The notes beneath the pieces are model-generated. The model was not told the DNA's origin. It made no database searches and saw only the letters and a list, made by a program, of their open reading frames with translations. A stretch of 48,057 bases of DNA from Egaibacter sp046050465 (GTDB lineage: Bacteria; Pseudomonadota; Gammaproteobacteria; Burkholderiales; Burkholderiaceae_C), in the NCBI GenBank assembly GCA_046050465.1, contig JBJOPS010000065.1:1-48057 (forward strand), written 5' to 3'. A program made the translations under genes and the position numbers. This document shows, piece by piece, positions 26,148 to 34,173 of the stretch (its first letter is position 1; every line of letters starts with the position of its first letter).

Positions 26148-26156
26148 GTGGGAATT

Positions 26157-26756
26157 ATGAAGAACTCCGGTAACCGGCGTGCGCAAGAAAAGAAAGCCCT
26201 TCGCCAGGCGCTTATTGAACAACGCCTGAAAATGCCGGATCGTTTACGGTACACCGACTTATTGCAACAAGTATTGCGCATCTGGCTGGTGGGCCGGCCC
26301 GACTCGGTGATTGGTGCCTATTGGCCTATCAAGGGCGAATTTGACCCCTTGCCCGCCCTGCATCGCTGGAAGGAGGACGGCGAGCTGATCGACCAGCCAC
26401 AACCACGGCGCATCGGCCTGCCGGTGGTGGACAAGGTTCACAAAACCATGATTTTTCACGCCTGGTACCCCGGTTGCCCGATGGAAGACGATGCCTATGG
26501 CATCCCCAAACCCAAGGATACCGAGGTGATTGTGCCCAGTTTGCTGTTTGTCGCCTGTGTGGGTTATGCGCCCGGTGGTTACCGCCTTGGTTATGGAGGG
26601 GGCTTTTATGACCGTATGTTGGCCACACTGGAGCCGCGTCCGTTCACCGTAGGGCTGGGATTTTCAAGTGGATTTTTACCCGATTTTGAGCCGGAGGCGC
26701 ACGATCTGCCGCTGGATGCGATTTTGAATGACTACGGCGCAGTCTGGCCGGTTTAG
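26157..26756 (+). CDS. ygfA: 5-formyltetrahydrofolate cyclo-ligase
   Basis: ATP-dependent conversion of 5-formyl-THF to 5,10-methenyl-THF, recycling a stored folate. 199 residues from the ATG at 26157; a GTG nine bases earlier is also possible. An N-terminal lysine-rich helix (KKALRQALIEQRLKM) leads to the signature GYRLGYGGGFYDRML near residue 140 and the substrate segment AYWPIKGEFDPLP. Divergent from slt and convergent with aspS. Confidence 0.95.
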   Translation: MKNSGNRRAQEKKALRQALIEQRLKMPDRLRYTDLLQQVLRIWLVGRPDSVIGAYWPIKGEFDPLPALHRWKEDGELIDQPQPRRIGLPVVDKVHKTMIFHAWYPGCPMEDDAYGIPKPKDTEVIVPSLLFVACVGYAPGGYRLGYGGGFYDRMLATLEPRPFTVGLGFSSGFLPDFEPEAHDLPLDAILNDYGAVWPV

Positions 26757-26862
26757 CAACCAGCCAGCGCATGGTTGTGACGAGGAACCCTTACGTTTTA
26801 ATGCACAGATGCTGACTGCCTGAGCGTGGAGGTGGCCCTCATTGCACTCTTTCGCCTAAACC
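26757..26862. other. Convergent spacer between the cyclo-ligase gene and aspS
   Basis: 106 bp between two converging 3' ends. No T-run hairpin, small RNA or tRNA could be made out. Confidence 0.4.
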
Positions 26863-28677
26863 TCAGCCAGCTTTTTGCAGATCGGTATTGCGAAGCTTGA
26901 TATGCAATTCCCGCAGTTGCTTTTCGTCCACCATGCCAGGGGCCTGCGTTAGCAAGTCCTGTGCGCGCTGTGTCTTGGGGAAGGCAATCACGTCACGAAT
27001 GGATTCAGCACCTGTCATCAGGGTCACAACGCGATCCAGGCCAAACGCCAATCCACCGTGCGGTGGCGCACCGTACTGCAACGCGTCCAGCAGGAAGCCA
27101 AACTTGTCCTGGGCTTCTTCCGGTGTGATCTTCAGGGCGTCAAACACTTTTTGCTGCACGTCGGCGCGATGGATACGTACCGAACCGCCGCCCATTTCCC
27201 AGCCATTGAGCACCATGTCATAACCTTTGGAAATGCATTTCTCAGGCGCGGTGACCATCCAGTCTTCATGCCCGTCCTTAGGCGCTGTAAAGGGGTGATG
27301 CGTCGCCGTATAGCGTTGGGCTTCGTCGTCAAATTCAAACATCGGAAAGTCCACGACCCACATCGGGCGCCAACCAGCTTCGAACAAGCCATTTTTCTTG
27401 CCGAATTCGCTGTGCCCAATTTTGATACGCAAGGCGCCAATGGCATCGTTGACGACTTTCATCTTGTCTGCGCCAAAGAAAATCAGGTCCCCATCTTCAG
27501 CGCCGGTACGTGTCAGCACTTCAGCGATAGCTTTGTCATGAATGTTCTTGACGATAGGCGATTGCAGACCATCACGCCCCTTGGCAAGCTCGTTGACCTT
27601 GATGTAGGCCAGGCCTTTGGCTCCATAAATCTTGACGAATTCGGTGTATGCATCGATCTCGCTGCGGGTCAAGCCGCCCGTTTCCCGGGCGCCGCCGGGC
27701 ACGCGAAGCGCCACTACGCGTCCCCCCTTCATGGTTGCCGCGCTGGCGAAGACCTTGAAATCAACATCCTTCATCGCATCGGTGACTTCAGTGAATTCCA
27801 GCTTGACGCGCAAGTCAGGCTTGTCCGAACCATAGCGGTGCATGGCCTCGGAATAAGGCATTACCGGGAACTCGCCGAGATCAACACCCATCGTGTTCTT
27901 GAACACCGTCTTGATCATGCCCTGGAACATGTCGCGAATTTCCTCTTCCGTCAGGAAAGAGGTTTCGATATCAATCTGGGTGAACTCCGGTTGACGGTCC
28001 GCACGTAAGTCTTCATCGCGGAAACACTTGGTGATCTGATAGTAGCGGTCGTAACCAGCCACCATCAACAATTGCTTGAACAGTTGTGGGCTTTGTGGAA
28101 GCGCAAAGAAATGCCCATCATGGACACGACTGGGCACCAGGTAGTCCCGAGCACCTTCCGGCGTGGACTTGCCCAACATCGGCGTTTCAATGTCGATAAA
28201 CCCATTGGCGTCCAGAAACTTGCGCACTTCCATGGAAACGCGATAGCGCAGCATCAGGTTGCTTTGCATGTACGGACGGCGCAGGTCCAGCACACGGTGC
28301 GTGAGGCGCGTGGTTTCGCTCAGATTCTCATCGTCCAGTTGAAACGGTGGGGTTACCGACGGGTTGAGCACGATCAGCTCATGGCACAACACTTCCACTT
28401 TTCCGCTCTTCAGGCTGTCATTGGTCGTCCCATCCGGGCGCGCACGCACGAGACCCTTGACCTGCACGCAAAACTCGTTTCGCAGGCCCTCTGAAACCTT
28501 GAACATCTCTGCCCGGTCCGGATCGCAAACCACCTGTACATAGCCTTCACGGTCACGCAAGTCCACAAAAATGACACCGCCATGGTCGCGGCGACGATTC
28601 ACCCAACCGCACAACGAGACAGTTTCGCCCAACAGGGCTTCGGTCACCAGACCGCAATAGTGGGAACGCATGGACAT
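26863..28677 (-). CDS. aspS: Aspartyl-tRNA synthetase
   Basis: 604 residues, the length of bacterial-type AspRS. The N-terminal OB-fold anticodon domain (VSLCGWVNRRRDHGGVIFVDLRD) is followed by class II catalytic motifs: motif 2 FRDEDLRADRQPEFTQID and motif 3 GLAFGLDRVVTLMTG, with a GAD insertion domain between them. Charges tRNA-Asp. Betaproteobacterial enzymes of this kind often also charge tRNA-Asn for GatCAB repair; nothing in the window decides that. It follows the DUF502 gene by 49 bp in a conserved fmdB-DUF502-aspS order. Confidence 0.97.
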   Translation of the reverse strand: MSMRSHYCGLVTEALLGETVSLCGWVNRRRDHGGVIFVDLRDREGYVQVVCDPDRAEMFKVSEGLRNEFCVQVKGLVRARPDGTTNDSLKSGKVEVLCHELIVLNPSVTPPFQLDDENLSETTRLTHRVLDLRRPYMQSNLMLRYRVSMEVRKFLDANGFIDIETPMLGKSTPEGARDYLVPSRVHDGHFFALPQSPQLFKQLLMVAGYDRYYQITKCFRDEDLRADRQPEFTQIDIETSFLTEEEIRDMFQGMIKTVFKNTMGVDLGEFPVMPYSEAMHRYGSDKPDLRVKLEFTEVTDAMKDVDFKVFASAATMKGGRVVALRVPGGARETGGLTRSEIDAYTEFVKIYGAKGLAYIKVNELAKGRDGLQSPIVKNIHDKAIAEVLTRTGAEDGDLIFFGADKMKVVNDAIGALRIKIGHSEFGKKNGLFEAGWRPMWVVDFPMFEFDDEAQRYTATHHPFTAPKDGHEDWMVTAPEKCISKGYDMVLNGWEMGGGSVRIHRADVQQKVFDALKITPEEAQDKFGFLLDALQYGAPPHGGLAFGLDRVVTLMTGAESIRDVIAFPKTQRAQDLLTQAPGMVDEKQLRELHIKLRNTDLQKAG

Positions 28678-28726
28678 TCTTGGGCTCTCTTCAGGAGTTG
28701 CACCCGTCTAGTTGGGTGCAAACAGG

Positions 28727-29359
28727 TTATTTGATTAATGAGGGGACGTGGGCATACGGAACGACAACGCCCATCGAGACAATGTATTTCAACGCTTCAT
28801 CCACACTCATTTTGAGTTCAATGCAATCACTGGTCTTGAGCATCACGAAATAGCCACCTGTAGGGTTGGGTGTTGTGGGAACGTACAGACTCAGATAGTC
28901 ACCATGAAGATGGTTGGCGACGTCGCCGCCAGGGTTGCCGGTCACAAATGCTATTGTCCAGACATTTTCGCGCGGCCACTGGATCAGAACTGCTTTACGG
29001 AACGCGTTGCCGGACTCCGAGAACAAGGTGTCGGATACCTGTTTCACGCCCGAATAAATCGAGCGAACGATGGGTATGCGGTTCAACAGAGCGTGCCACC
29101 AGTTCACCAGCTTGTTTCCGAAGAAATTGCTGGCTGTAGCCCCCAGCACGAGCAAGATTGCCAGCGCCAGCAAAACGCCGAACCCGGGAATGTGAAAGCC
29201 GATCAACTGGTCAGGATGCCAGCTAGCCGGAAGAATGAGCAAGGTCTTGTCCAGCGTGCTAATAACCCACTCCAGAACCCACACGGTGATGGCGATGGGC
29301 ACGATGACCAGCAAACCGGCCAGCAGCCATTTCCTGAAAGAATCCATGAACGTTTTCAC
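28727..29359 (-). CDS. DUF502 inner-membrane protein
   Basis: 210 residues from a GTG at 29359 that overlaps the fmdB stop as GTGA; an ATG at 29347 is an equally possible start. Two hydrophobic segments (about 11-32 and 59-79) are followed by the DUF502 signature region NRIPIVRSIYSGVKQVSDTLF and a C-terminal soluble part (VPTTPNPTGGYFVML). Function is not established. The conserved position between fmdB and aspS makes it a good family marker but says little about its job. Confidence 0.88.
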   Translation of the reverse strand: MKTFMDSFRKWLLAGLLVIVPIAITVWVLEWVISTLDKTLLILPASWHPDQLIGFHIPGFGVLLALAILLVLGATASNFFGNKLVNWWHALLNRIPIVRSIYSGVKQVSDTLFSESGNAFRKAVLIQWPRENVWTIAFVTGNPGGDVANHLHGDYLSLYVPTTPNPTGGYFVMLKTSDCIELKMSVDEALKYIVSMGVVVPYAHVPSLIK

Positions 29360-29733
29360 TTGGTCGTACCGGGTGAAGTAGAACTGGTACCGGGCGTGGC
29401 CGGTGCCGACTCGGTTTTGGCCGCCGGAGTTGCACTCTCTGCAAACTTTCCAGTCGAACTGGTATCACTCTGGCCGCCAGTGCCACCTGTCGCAGCAGAC
29501 TCCGTTTTGCCACCTTCCGACCCTGCGGAAGACGTAGTCGCACCTGCGGCGCCTCCCTTGAAGTCCGTGGCATACCAGCCAGAACCCTTCAACTGAAAGC
29601 CTGCAGCAGTAAGTTGCTTCTTGAAGGTGGCTGCACCGCAACCGGGGCAATCGGTCAACGGTGCGTCAGACATTTTTTGCAGCACGTCCTTGGCGAACCC
29701 GCATGACTCGCATTTGTAGGCGTAAATTGGCAT
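29356..29733 (-). CDS. FmdB-type zinc-ribbon regulatory protein
   Basis: 125 residues. An N-terminal zinc ribbon is formed by Cys8-x2-Cys11 and Cys29-x2-Cys32 (MPIYAYKCESCG; DCPGCG), followed by KKQLTAAGFQLKGSGWYATDF, typical of FmdB/CxxC_CXXC_SSSS proteins. The remaining about 65 residues are low complexity, rich in Gly, Ser, Thr and Ala, and probably disordered. Despite the name, a regulatory role is proven for few members. First gene of the fmdB-DUF502-aspS unit, about 40 bases after a TATAAT box. Confidence 0.88.
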   Translation of the reverse strand: MPIYAYKCESCGFAKDVLQKMSDAPLTDCPGCGAATFKKQLTAAGFQLKGSGWYATDFKGGAAGATTSSAGSEGGKTESAATGGTGGQSDTSSTGKFAESATPAAKTESAPATPGTSSTSPGTTK

Positions 29734-29772
29734 GGCGTAATTAAGGGCGTTGGTAAAGGTGCAAAACCCTCA

Positions 29773-29778
29773 ATTATA
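29773..29778 (-). promoter_or_regulatory. TATAAT -10 box ahead of fmdB
   Basis: A perfect -10 hexamer in the leftward direction, 40 bases before the fmdB ATG. No good -35 is seen at 16-18 bases, where the sequence is part of a six-pair stem (CCGACC 29784-29789 and GGTCGG 29799-29804) lying behind the ubiB stop. Probably the main promoter of fmdB-DUF502-aspS. Confidence 0.5.
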
Positions 29779-29813
29779 GGCGGCCGACCCTGTTTAAAGG
29801 TCGGGACACTCGC

Positions 29814-31376
29814 CTACAGGCGCACGCGAATCAGGATTTGCATGGCAATGAGACCCAGCGCAAAACCGATACCACCATAAATCAGCCCTTGCAAAAGCTT
29901 GTTTGTCCGCTTTTGCTCTGCAAGCAGGTCTTGCAGACCGTGCTCTCTTTCCCCATTGTTTCGCCTCAGGTACTCGTGGAGCAACCGGGGTAGTTCCGGC
30001 AAGAATTTTGCGCAGACTGCAGACTCCTCCTTCATTTTGTCGAGGAATTTTTGGGGCCCAACCTGCTCCAGCATCCATTTTTCCAGGAAAGGCTTGGCCG
30101 TACTCCATAAATCCAGCTCGGGGTCCAGATCCCGTGCGAGCCCCTCTATGTTAAGAAGTGTCTTCTGCAACAAGACCAGTTGTGGCTGGATCTCAACATG
30201 AAACCGGCGTGAGGTCTGGAACAGCCGCATCAACACCATACCGAGCGAGATTTCCTTCAGTGGGCGATCAAAATATGGCTCACAAACCGAACGAATCGCC
30301 CCCTCCAGTTCGTCGACCCGGGTACCGGCTGGAACCCAGCCTGACTCAATGTGCAGCTGGGCAACCCGTTTGTAGTCGCGCCGGAAGAAAGCCACAAAAT
30401 TGTGGGCCAAATATTCCTTGTCAGATGCAGTCAGCGTGCCAACGATACCGAAATCGAGCGAGATATAACGGCCGAAAGTGGCCGGCGCCACGCTCACCTG
30501 GATATTGCCGGGATGCATGTCGGCATGGAAAAAACCATCCCGGAAAACCTGTGTAAAAAAGAGCGTGACCCCGTTTCTGGCCAGCTTGGGAATATCCACC
30601 CCCGCTTCGCGCAACCGGCCCACCTGGTTAATCGAGATGCCATCCATGCGCTCCATCACGATGACCTCGGTGGTGCAGTAATCCCACATCATCTCGGGTA
30701 TCAGCACCAGATCCAGCCCCGCCATGTTCCGCCGCAACTGGGCTGCACTGGACGCTTCCCGCACCAGATCCAGTTCGTCGTGCAGGTACTTGTCAAACTC
30801 GGCAACAACCTCTCGCGGCTTGAGGCGTTTGCCATCAGCGGACAGCCCTTCCACCCACCCTGCCATCATGCGCATCAGGCTCAGGTCTTTTTCGATGGCC
30901 GGCAACATGCCGGGGCGCAGCACTTTCACGGCCACATCACGAGTTTGGCCAGCACGATCCTTCAGCACCGCAAAATGCACCTGCGCAATGGACGCGCTGG
31001 CCACGGGCACCTGTTCGAACGAGACAAATATCTCATGCAGAGGTTTCCGGAAAACGCGCTCAATGGTGGCGACTGCCAGATCAGATCGAAAAGGCGGAAC
31101 ACGGTCTTGCAGACGCGCCAACTCATCGGCAATATCGACTGGCATGAGGTCTCGCCGGGTGGACAGCACCTGCCCAAATTTGACAAAAATGGGGCCTAGA
31201 CGCTCCAGAGCTTCGCGCAAGCGCTGACCGCGGGGTGCCTGCAAATTTCGCCCCACAGAAACAATACGCGCCAGCAACCGCAGCCAGGGCTTCTGAAAAC
31301 TCGTCAGAACCAGCTCATCCAGGCCATATCGCAGCACAACCCAGACAATGAAGGCCCCCCGAAACAGGCGCGTCAT
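29814..31376 (-). CDS. ubiB: UbiB atypical kinase/ATPase for ubiquinone biosynthesis
   Basis: 520 residues. The ADCK/UbiB fold is marked by the KxGQ motif in FVKFGQVLSTRRDLMP, the ASIAQVH nucleotide loop, AVKVLRPGM and the HADMHPGNIQV catalytic segment. A C-terminal hydrophobic anchor (about 495-515, GLIYGGIGFALGLIAMQIL) ties it to the inner membrane. It has ATPase activity that supports the Ubi complex rather than a defined chemical step. The ATG overlaps the ubiJ stop as ATGA. Confidence 0.96.
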   Translation of the reverse strand: MTRLFRGAFIVWVVLRYGLDELVLTSFQKPWLRLLARIVSVGRNLQAPRGQRLREALERLGPIFVKFGQVLSTRRDLMPVDIADELARLQDRVPPFRSDLAVATIERVFRKPLHEIFVSFEQVPVASASIAQVHFAVLKDRAGQTRDVAVKVLRPGMLPAIEKDLSLMRMMAGWVEGLSADGKRLKPREVVAEFDKYLHDELDLVREASSAAQLRRNMAGLDLVLIPEMMWDYCTTEVIVMERMDGISINQVGRLREAGVDIPKLARNGVTLFFTQVFRDGFFHADMHPGNIQVSVAPATFGRYISLDFGIVGTLTASDKEYLAHNFVAFFRRDYKRVAQLHIESGWVPAGTRVDELEGAIRSVCEPYFDRPLKEISLGMVLMRLFQTSRRFHVEIQPQLVLLQKTLLNIEGLARDLDPELDLWSTAKPFLEKWMLEQVGPQKFLDKMKEESAVCAKFLPELPRLLHEYLRRNNGEREHGLQDLLAEQKRTNKLLQGLIYGGIGFALGLIAMQILIRVRL

Positions 31377-31897
31377 GATTTGGTTCCGCTGACAAATCCC
31401 CGCAGGGCCTGCGCAACACGGCGAAATGCTTCAGCAGCTGCATGGGCAGGTACGTCACCAATTATTCTGGATAGATCTTCTTCCAGATCCCAGCGGACAT
31501 GATCAACCAGCCAGTTGACTTCAGCAGCCAGCTGAACGTCACCTTCAATTCGCACTGCGGGTTTGTCACCTTTGAGTGCGGCCTGAACCAGCGCAACCGC
31601 CGACTCTTCCGTCACCGCCAGCGTCAAATCGGATGATGCCCGCGGCCCAGCCAGATCAAGCAAGCCCGCCGGCGTTACCACCAGATGAAGGCGAACAGAA
31701 CGCCAGGTCACCATCACGGTCCGGCCTTTTTGACGAAGCAGGCGGGCCATGGCCTGCGGTTCCTGCATCAGCACATGGTTCAGCAGCAAAACGACGCGTC
31801 GCTGCGTCTCTTCGACCGCCCAGTCTGGGGGTTGAAAACTGGAGCTGAGTTTTTGCAGAAACTCCTCAAGCAAAGAAAAAGGGGACTGTGTTGCCAT
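31373..31897 (-). CDS. ubiJ: UbiJ ubiquinone biosynthesis accessory protein (SCP2 domain)
   Basis: 174 residues from the ATG at 31897 (MATQSPFSLLEEFL); a TTG three codons earlier is unlikely. An SCP2-like lipid-binding domain (about 15-110) and a helical tail (VDHVRWDLEEDLSRIIGD then VAQALRGF) match UbiJ, which with UbiK forms a lipid-binding factor for the soluble Ubi complex. Position between ubiE and ubiB, as in E. coli apart from one inserted gene, supports the call. Confidence 0.92.
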   Translation of the reverse strand: MATQSPFSLLEEFLQKLSSSFQPPDWAVEETQRRVVLLLNHVLMQEPQAMARLLRQKGRTVMVTWRSVRLHLVVTPAGLLDLAGPRASSDLTLAVTEESAVALVQAALKGDKPAVRIEGDVQLAAEVNWLVDHVRWDLEEDLSRIIGDVPAHAAAEAFRRVAQALRGFVSGTKS

Positions 31898-31932
31898 AGT
31901 CCCCAATTATCACCAGCTTGCAGCAGGGCTTT

Positions 31933-32925
31933 TTATTGCAGGGCTTGAACCCCTGCCACCAGCCAGCCGCTGGCACCATTCTTGGGTTTCGTCATGTTCC
32001 AGACCTCGCGGAAAGGGTTCGGGCTGGCGGAAGGTTCTTCGCGAATCATGCCGGAGAATTCCACGCTGGCCATGTAGTCATCACCCAGATCTTCAATGCC
32101 GAGCAATTTGGCGTCGATCATGACGACATCTGTATGGTTCACCGGGCCGCCAGTGTGCTCCTCACGCTCCGCCAGTTGGGACTGAATCTCCTTGAGCATC
32201 TCATCAGTCATCATGGCCCTTAGCGAATGAATATCCGATTTATCCCAAGCCGCCTGCAGGGTCACAAAGTTGGTTTTGGCAGCCTTGAGAAAGCCTTGCG
32301 CATCAAATCCGGCGGGGATGCCCCAAGTTTGCGATCCGGACAATGCCGATCCAATCATTGACCCTGAACTACCTGACATGCCAGGCGTCTCGAACGCCAT
32401 CGCACTACTGCGTTCCCAAGGGCGTGCCGACGCGTCATTTCCCACGTTTTCGGGACGGTAAAGCTTGACGTCAGATACTGGCGCACCGCCTGTACCGGCG
32501 CCCTGAAAAGCGAAAGGCGCTGCATTCTGGTTCTGCGCAGGTTTTCGGCTTCGCATGAACCAGCCAATGGCCATCATCACTACCATTGCCAGCAACGCAA
32601 ACATGATGATTTGCCCGAAGGCCTCACCCAACCCCAGAGAATTGGCCAGCCACGCCAAACCCAGACCAGCAGCCAGACCGCCCAGCATGGCACCCCACGG
32701 CCGCTTCGGCGCCGCTGCTGCAGCGGGAGCAGCACCAGCGGGTTTGACTGCGGAATTCGTGGCATTTTGAGTTGGTGCAGCGGGTGCAGCAGGAGCAGCC
32801 TCCCGCTGTGTGACATTGCTGGACTGTTTGCCGAATGATCGACCGCTACCCATGCGACGGGCCGCCTCGGCATCCAGGCTTGCCATGACCATCACCAGCG
32901 TCAAAATTAATGACCAGATTTTCAT
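31933..32925 (-). CDS. Tim44-like domain protein, exported or membrane-anchored
   Basis: 330 residues. A signal peptide (MKIWSLILTLVMVMASLDAEA) is followed by a low-complexity Ala/Pro-rich linker (about 40-75), two hydrophobic segments (about 78-125) and a C-terminal Tim44/MRPL45-like domain (about 200-330) ending EVWNMTKPKNGASGWLVAGVQAL. GGAG precedes the ATG. It sits between ubiE (43 bp) and ubiJ (35 bp), an unusual insertion into the ubi series relative to E. coli. Function is unknown; the setting hints at a link to ubiquinone synthesis or the membrane near it. Confidence 0.85.
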   Translation of the reverse strand: MKIWSLILTLVMVMASLDAEAARRMGSGRSFGKQSSNVTQREAAPAAPAAPTQNATNSAVKPAGAAPAAAAAPKRPWGAMLGGLAAGLGLAWLANSLGLGEAFGQIIMFALLAMVVMMAIGWFMRSRKPAQNQNAAPFAFQGAGTGGAPVSDVKLYRPENVGNDASARPWERSSAMAFETPGMSGSSGSMIGSALSGSQTWGIPAGFDAQGFLKAAKTNFVTLQAAWDKSDIHSLRAMMTDEMLKEIQSQLAEREEHTGGPVNHTDVVMIDAKLLGIEDLGDDYMASVEFSGMIREEPSASPNPFREVWNMTKPKNGASGWLVAGVQALQ

Positions 32926-32968
32926 AATGTCTCCAGAACCACCAATGTTTGTTCAATATCAAAAAACT

Positions 32969-33700
32969 TCAGCACTTGATTCCAACATGTAATGCCACCA
33001 TGCCGCCTGTGAGGTTGTGGTAATCCACATGACCAAAGCCATTATTTTTCATAAGGCCTTTCAACTCCTCTTGTCCCGGATGCATGCGGATGGATTCCGC
33101 CAGATATCGGTAACTGGCATCATCTCCGGCAACCAGCTTGCCCAGCAGCGGCAATATCTTGAAAGAATACCAGTCGTACCCTTTCTCCAGTGGTTTGGCT
33201 ACTTTCGAGAACTCCAGCACCAGAAGTTTTCCCCCAAGCTTCAGCACCCGATTCATCTCTGACAACGCGATGTCCTTGTGCGTCATGTTGCGCAAGCCAA
33301 AGGCTACGCTGACCAGATCAAAGTAATTGTCTGAAAAAGGCAACTTTTCTGCATCACACACTACGGTTGACAGGGCGACGCCTTCATTGAGCAAACGATC
33401 CCGTCCCGTGCGAAGCATGGACTCATTGATGTCAGTGTGTACCACCTGACCAGTTTTGCCGACATTTTTGGCAAATGCCAAAGCCAGATCGCCGGTGCCA
33501 CCCGCGATATCCAGCGCGCGATCCCCGGCATGCAGGTTAGCCACCTTCACGGCATAGGCCTTCCAGATGCGATGCAACCCTCCTGACATCAGGTCGTTCA
33601 TCAAATCGTATTTGGACGCCACCGAGTCAAACACGCCACGCACGCGACGCGCCTTGTCAGCCTCGTCCACTGATTCAAATCCGAAATGGGTTGACGACAT
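32969..33700 (-). CDS. ubiE: Ubiquinone/menaquinone C-methyltransferase
   Basis: 243 residues from the ATG at 33700 (MSSTHFGFESV), which matches family starts; an upstream ATG at 33721 would overlap the preceding gene. SAM-dependent methyltransferase with motif I LDIAGGTGDLALAF and the UbiE signatures FDSVASKYDLMNDLMSGGLHR and DYHNLTGGMVALHVG. It methylates the benzoquinol ring in ubiquinone synthesis. It starts 1 bp after the DUF971 stop. Confidence 0.96.
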   Translation of the reverse strand: MSSTHFGFESVDEADKARRVRGVFDSVASKYDLMNDLMSGGLHRIWKAYAVKVANLHAGDRALDIAGGTGDLALAFAKNVGKTGQVVHTDINESMLRTGRDRLLNEGVALSTVVCDAEKLPFSDNYFDLVSVAFGLRNMTHKDIALSEMNRVLKLGGKLLVLEFSKVAKPLEKGYDWYSFKILPLLGKLVAGDDASYRYLAESIRMHPGQEELKGLMKNNGFGHVDYHNLTGGMVALHVGIKC

Positions 33701-33701
33701 G

Positions 33702-34115
33702 TCAGTGGCTCGCACATCCATGACCAGCCCTTTCAGGCATGTCTGCGTCCCTCTCCACGCCCGCCGCTGTCAGGCGGGATGCGTATTCGGCCCACAACTT
33801 GTCTTGCTGCGAGCCCAGAAAGTAGAGGTAATCCCAGGAGAAAATACCGGAATCGTGGCCGTCAGAAAACGTGGGTTGCACGGCGTAATTACCTACGGGC
33901 TCCAGTGCAGCCAGGTCGACGTTGCGTTTTCCCGTCTGCAAGACTTCCTGCCCTGGACCATGGCCTTGAACTTCGGCGGATGGTGAGTAGATACGCATCA
34001 ATTCAAAGGGAATTCTGAACTCGGAGCCATCTGAAAAAGACACTTCCAGTACTTTGGACTGGCTATGAACGACGAGCGATTGTGGCGTTGGAGCGCCGGG
34101 TTGCAGACCTGCCAT
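33702..34115 (-). CDS. DUF971 (gamma-butyrobetaine hydroxylase-like N-terminal) domain protein
   Basis: 137 residues from the ATG at 34115 (MAGLQPGAPTPQSL), with GAGG upstream; upstream codons in the longer frame do not resemble the family. Characteristic DUF971 elements are LVVHSQSKVLEVSFSDG, FELMRIYSPSAEVQGHG, PVGNYAVQPTFSDGHDSGIFSWDYL. From memory, this small domain also occurs at the N-terminus of gamma-butyrobetaine hydroxylase and next to iron-sulfur genes. Stand-alone function is unknown; here it precedes ubiE by 1 bp. Confidence 0.9.
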   Translation of the reverse strand: MAGLQPGAPTPQSLVVHSQSKVLEVSFSDGSEFRIPFELMRIYSPSAEVQGHGPGQEVLQTGKRNVDLAALEPVGNYAVQPTFSDGHDSGIFSWDYLYFLGSQQDKLWAEYASRLTAAGVERDADMPERAGHGCASH

Positions 34116-34173
34116 GAGGAACCTCTGCCGCGAACGGCTATAAATCTGTAACCTGCATTGTGCCTTGCCCGCC

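Noticed and set aside
26148..26156. GTG start for the cyclo-ligase gene
   Set aside because: It would abut the slt start codon directly; the ATG nine bases on is at least as good and leaves a spacer.
26757..26862. tRNA or small RNA in the spacer before aspS
   Set aside because: No cloverleaf or stable stem could be drawn.
29784..29804. Rho-independent terminator behind ubiB
   Set aside because: The six-pair stem has a nine-base loop and no T-run on the leftward strand; it overlaps the fmdB promoter region instead.
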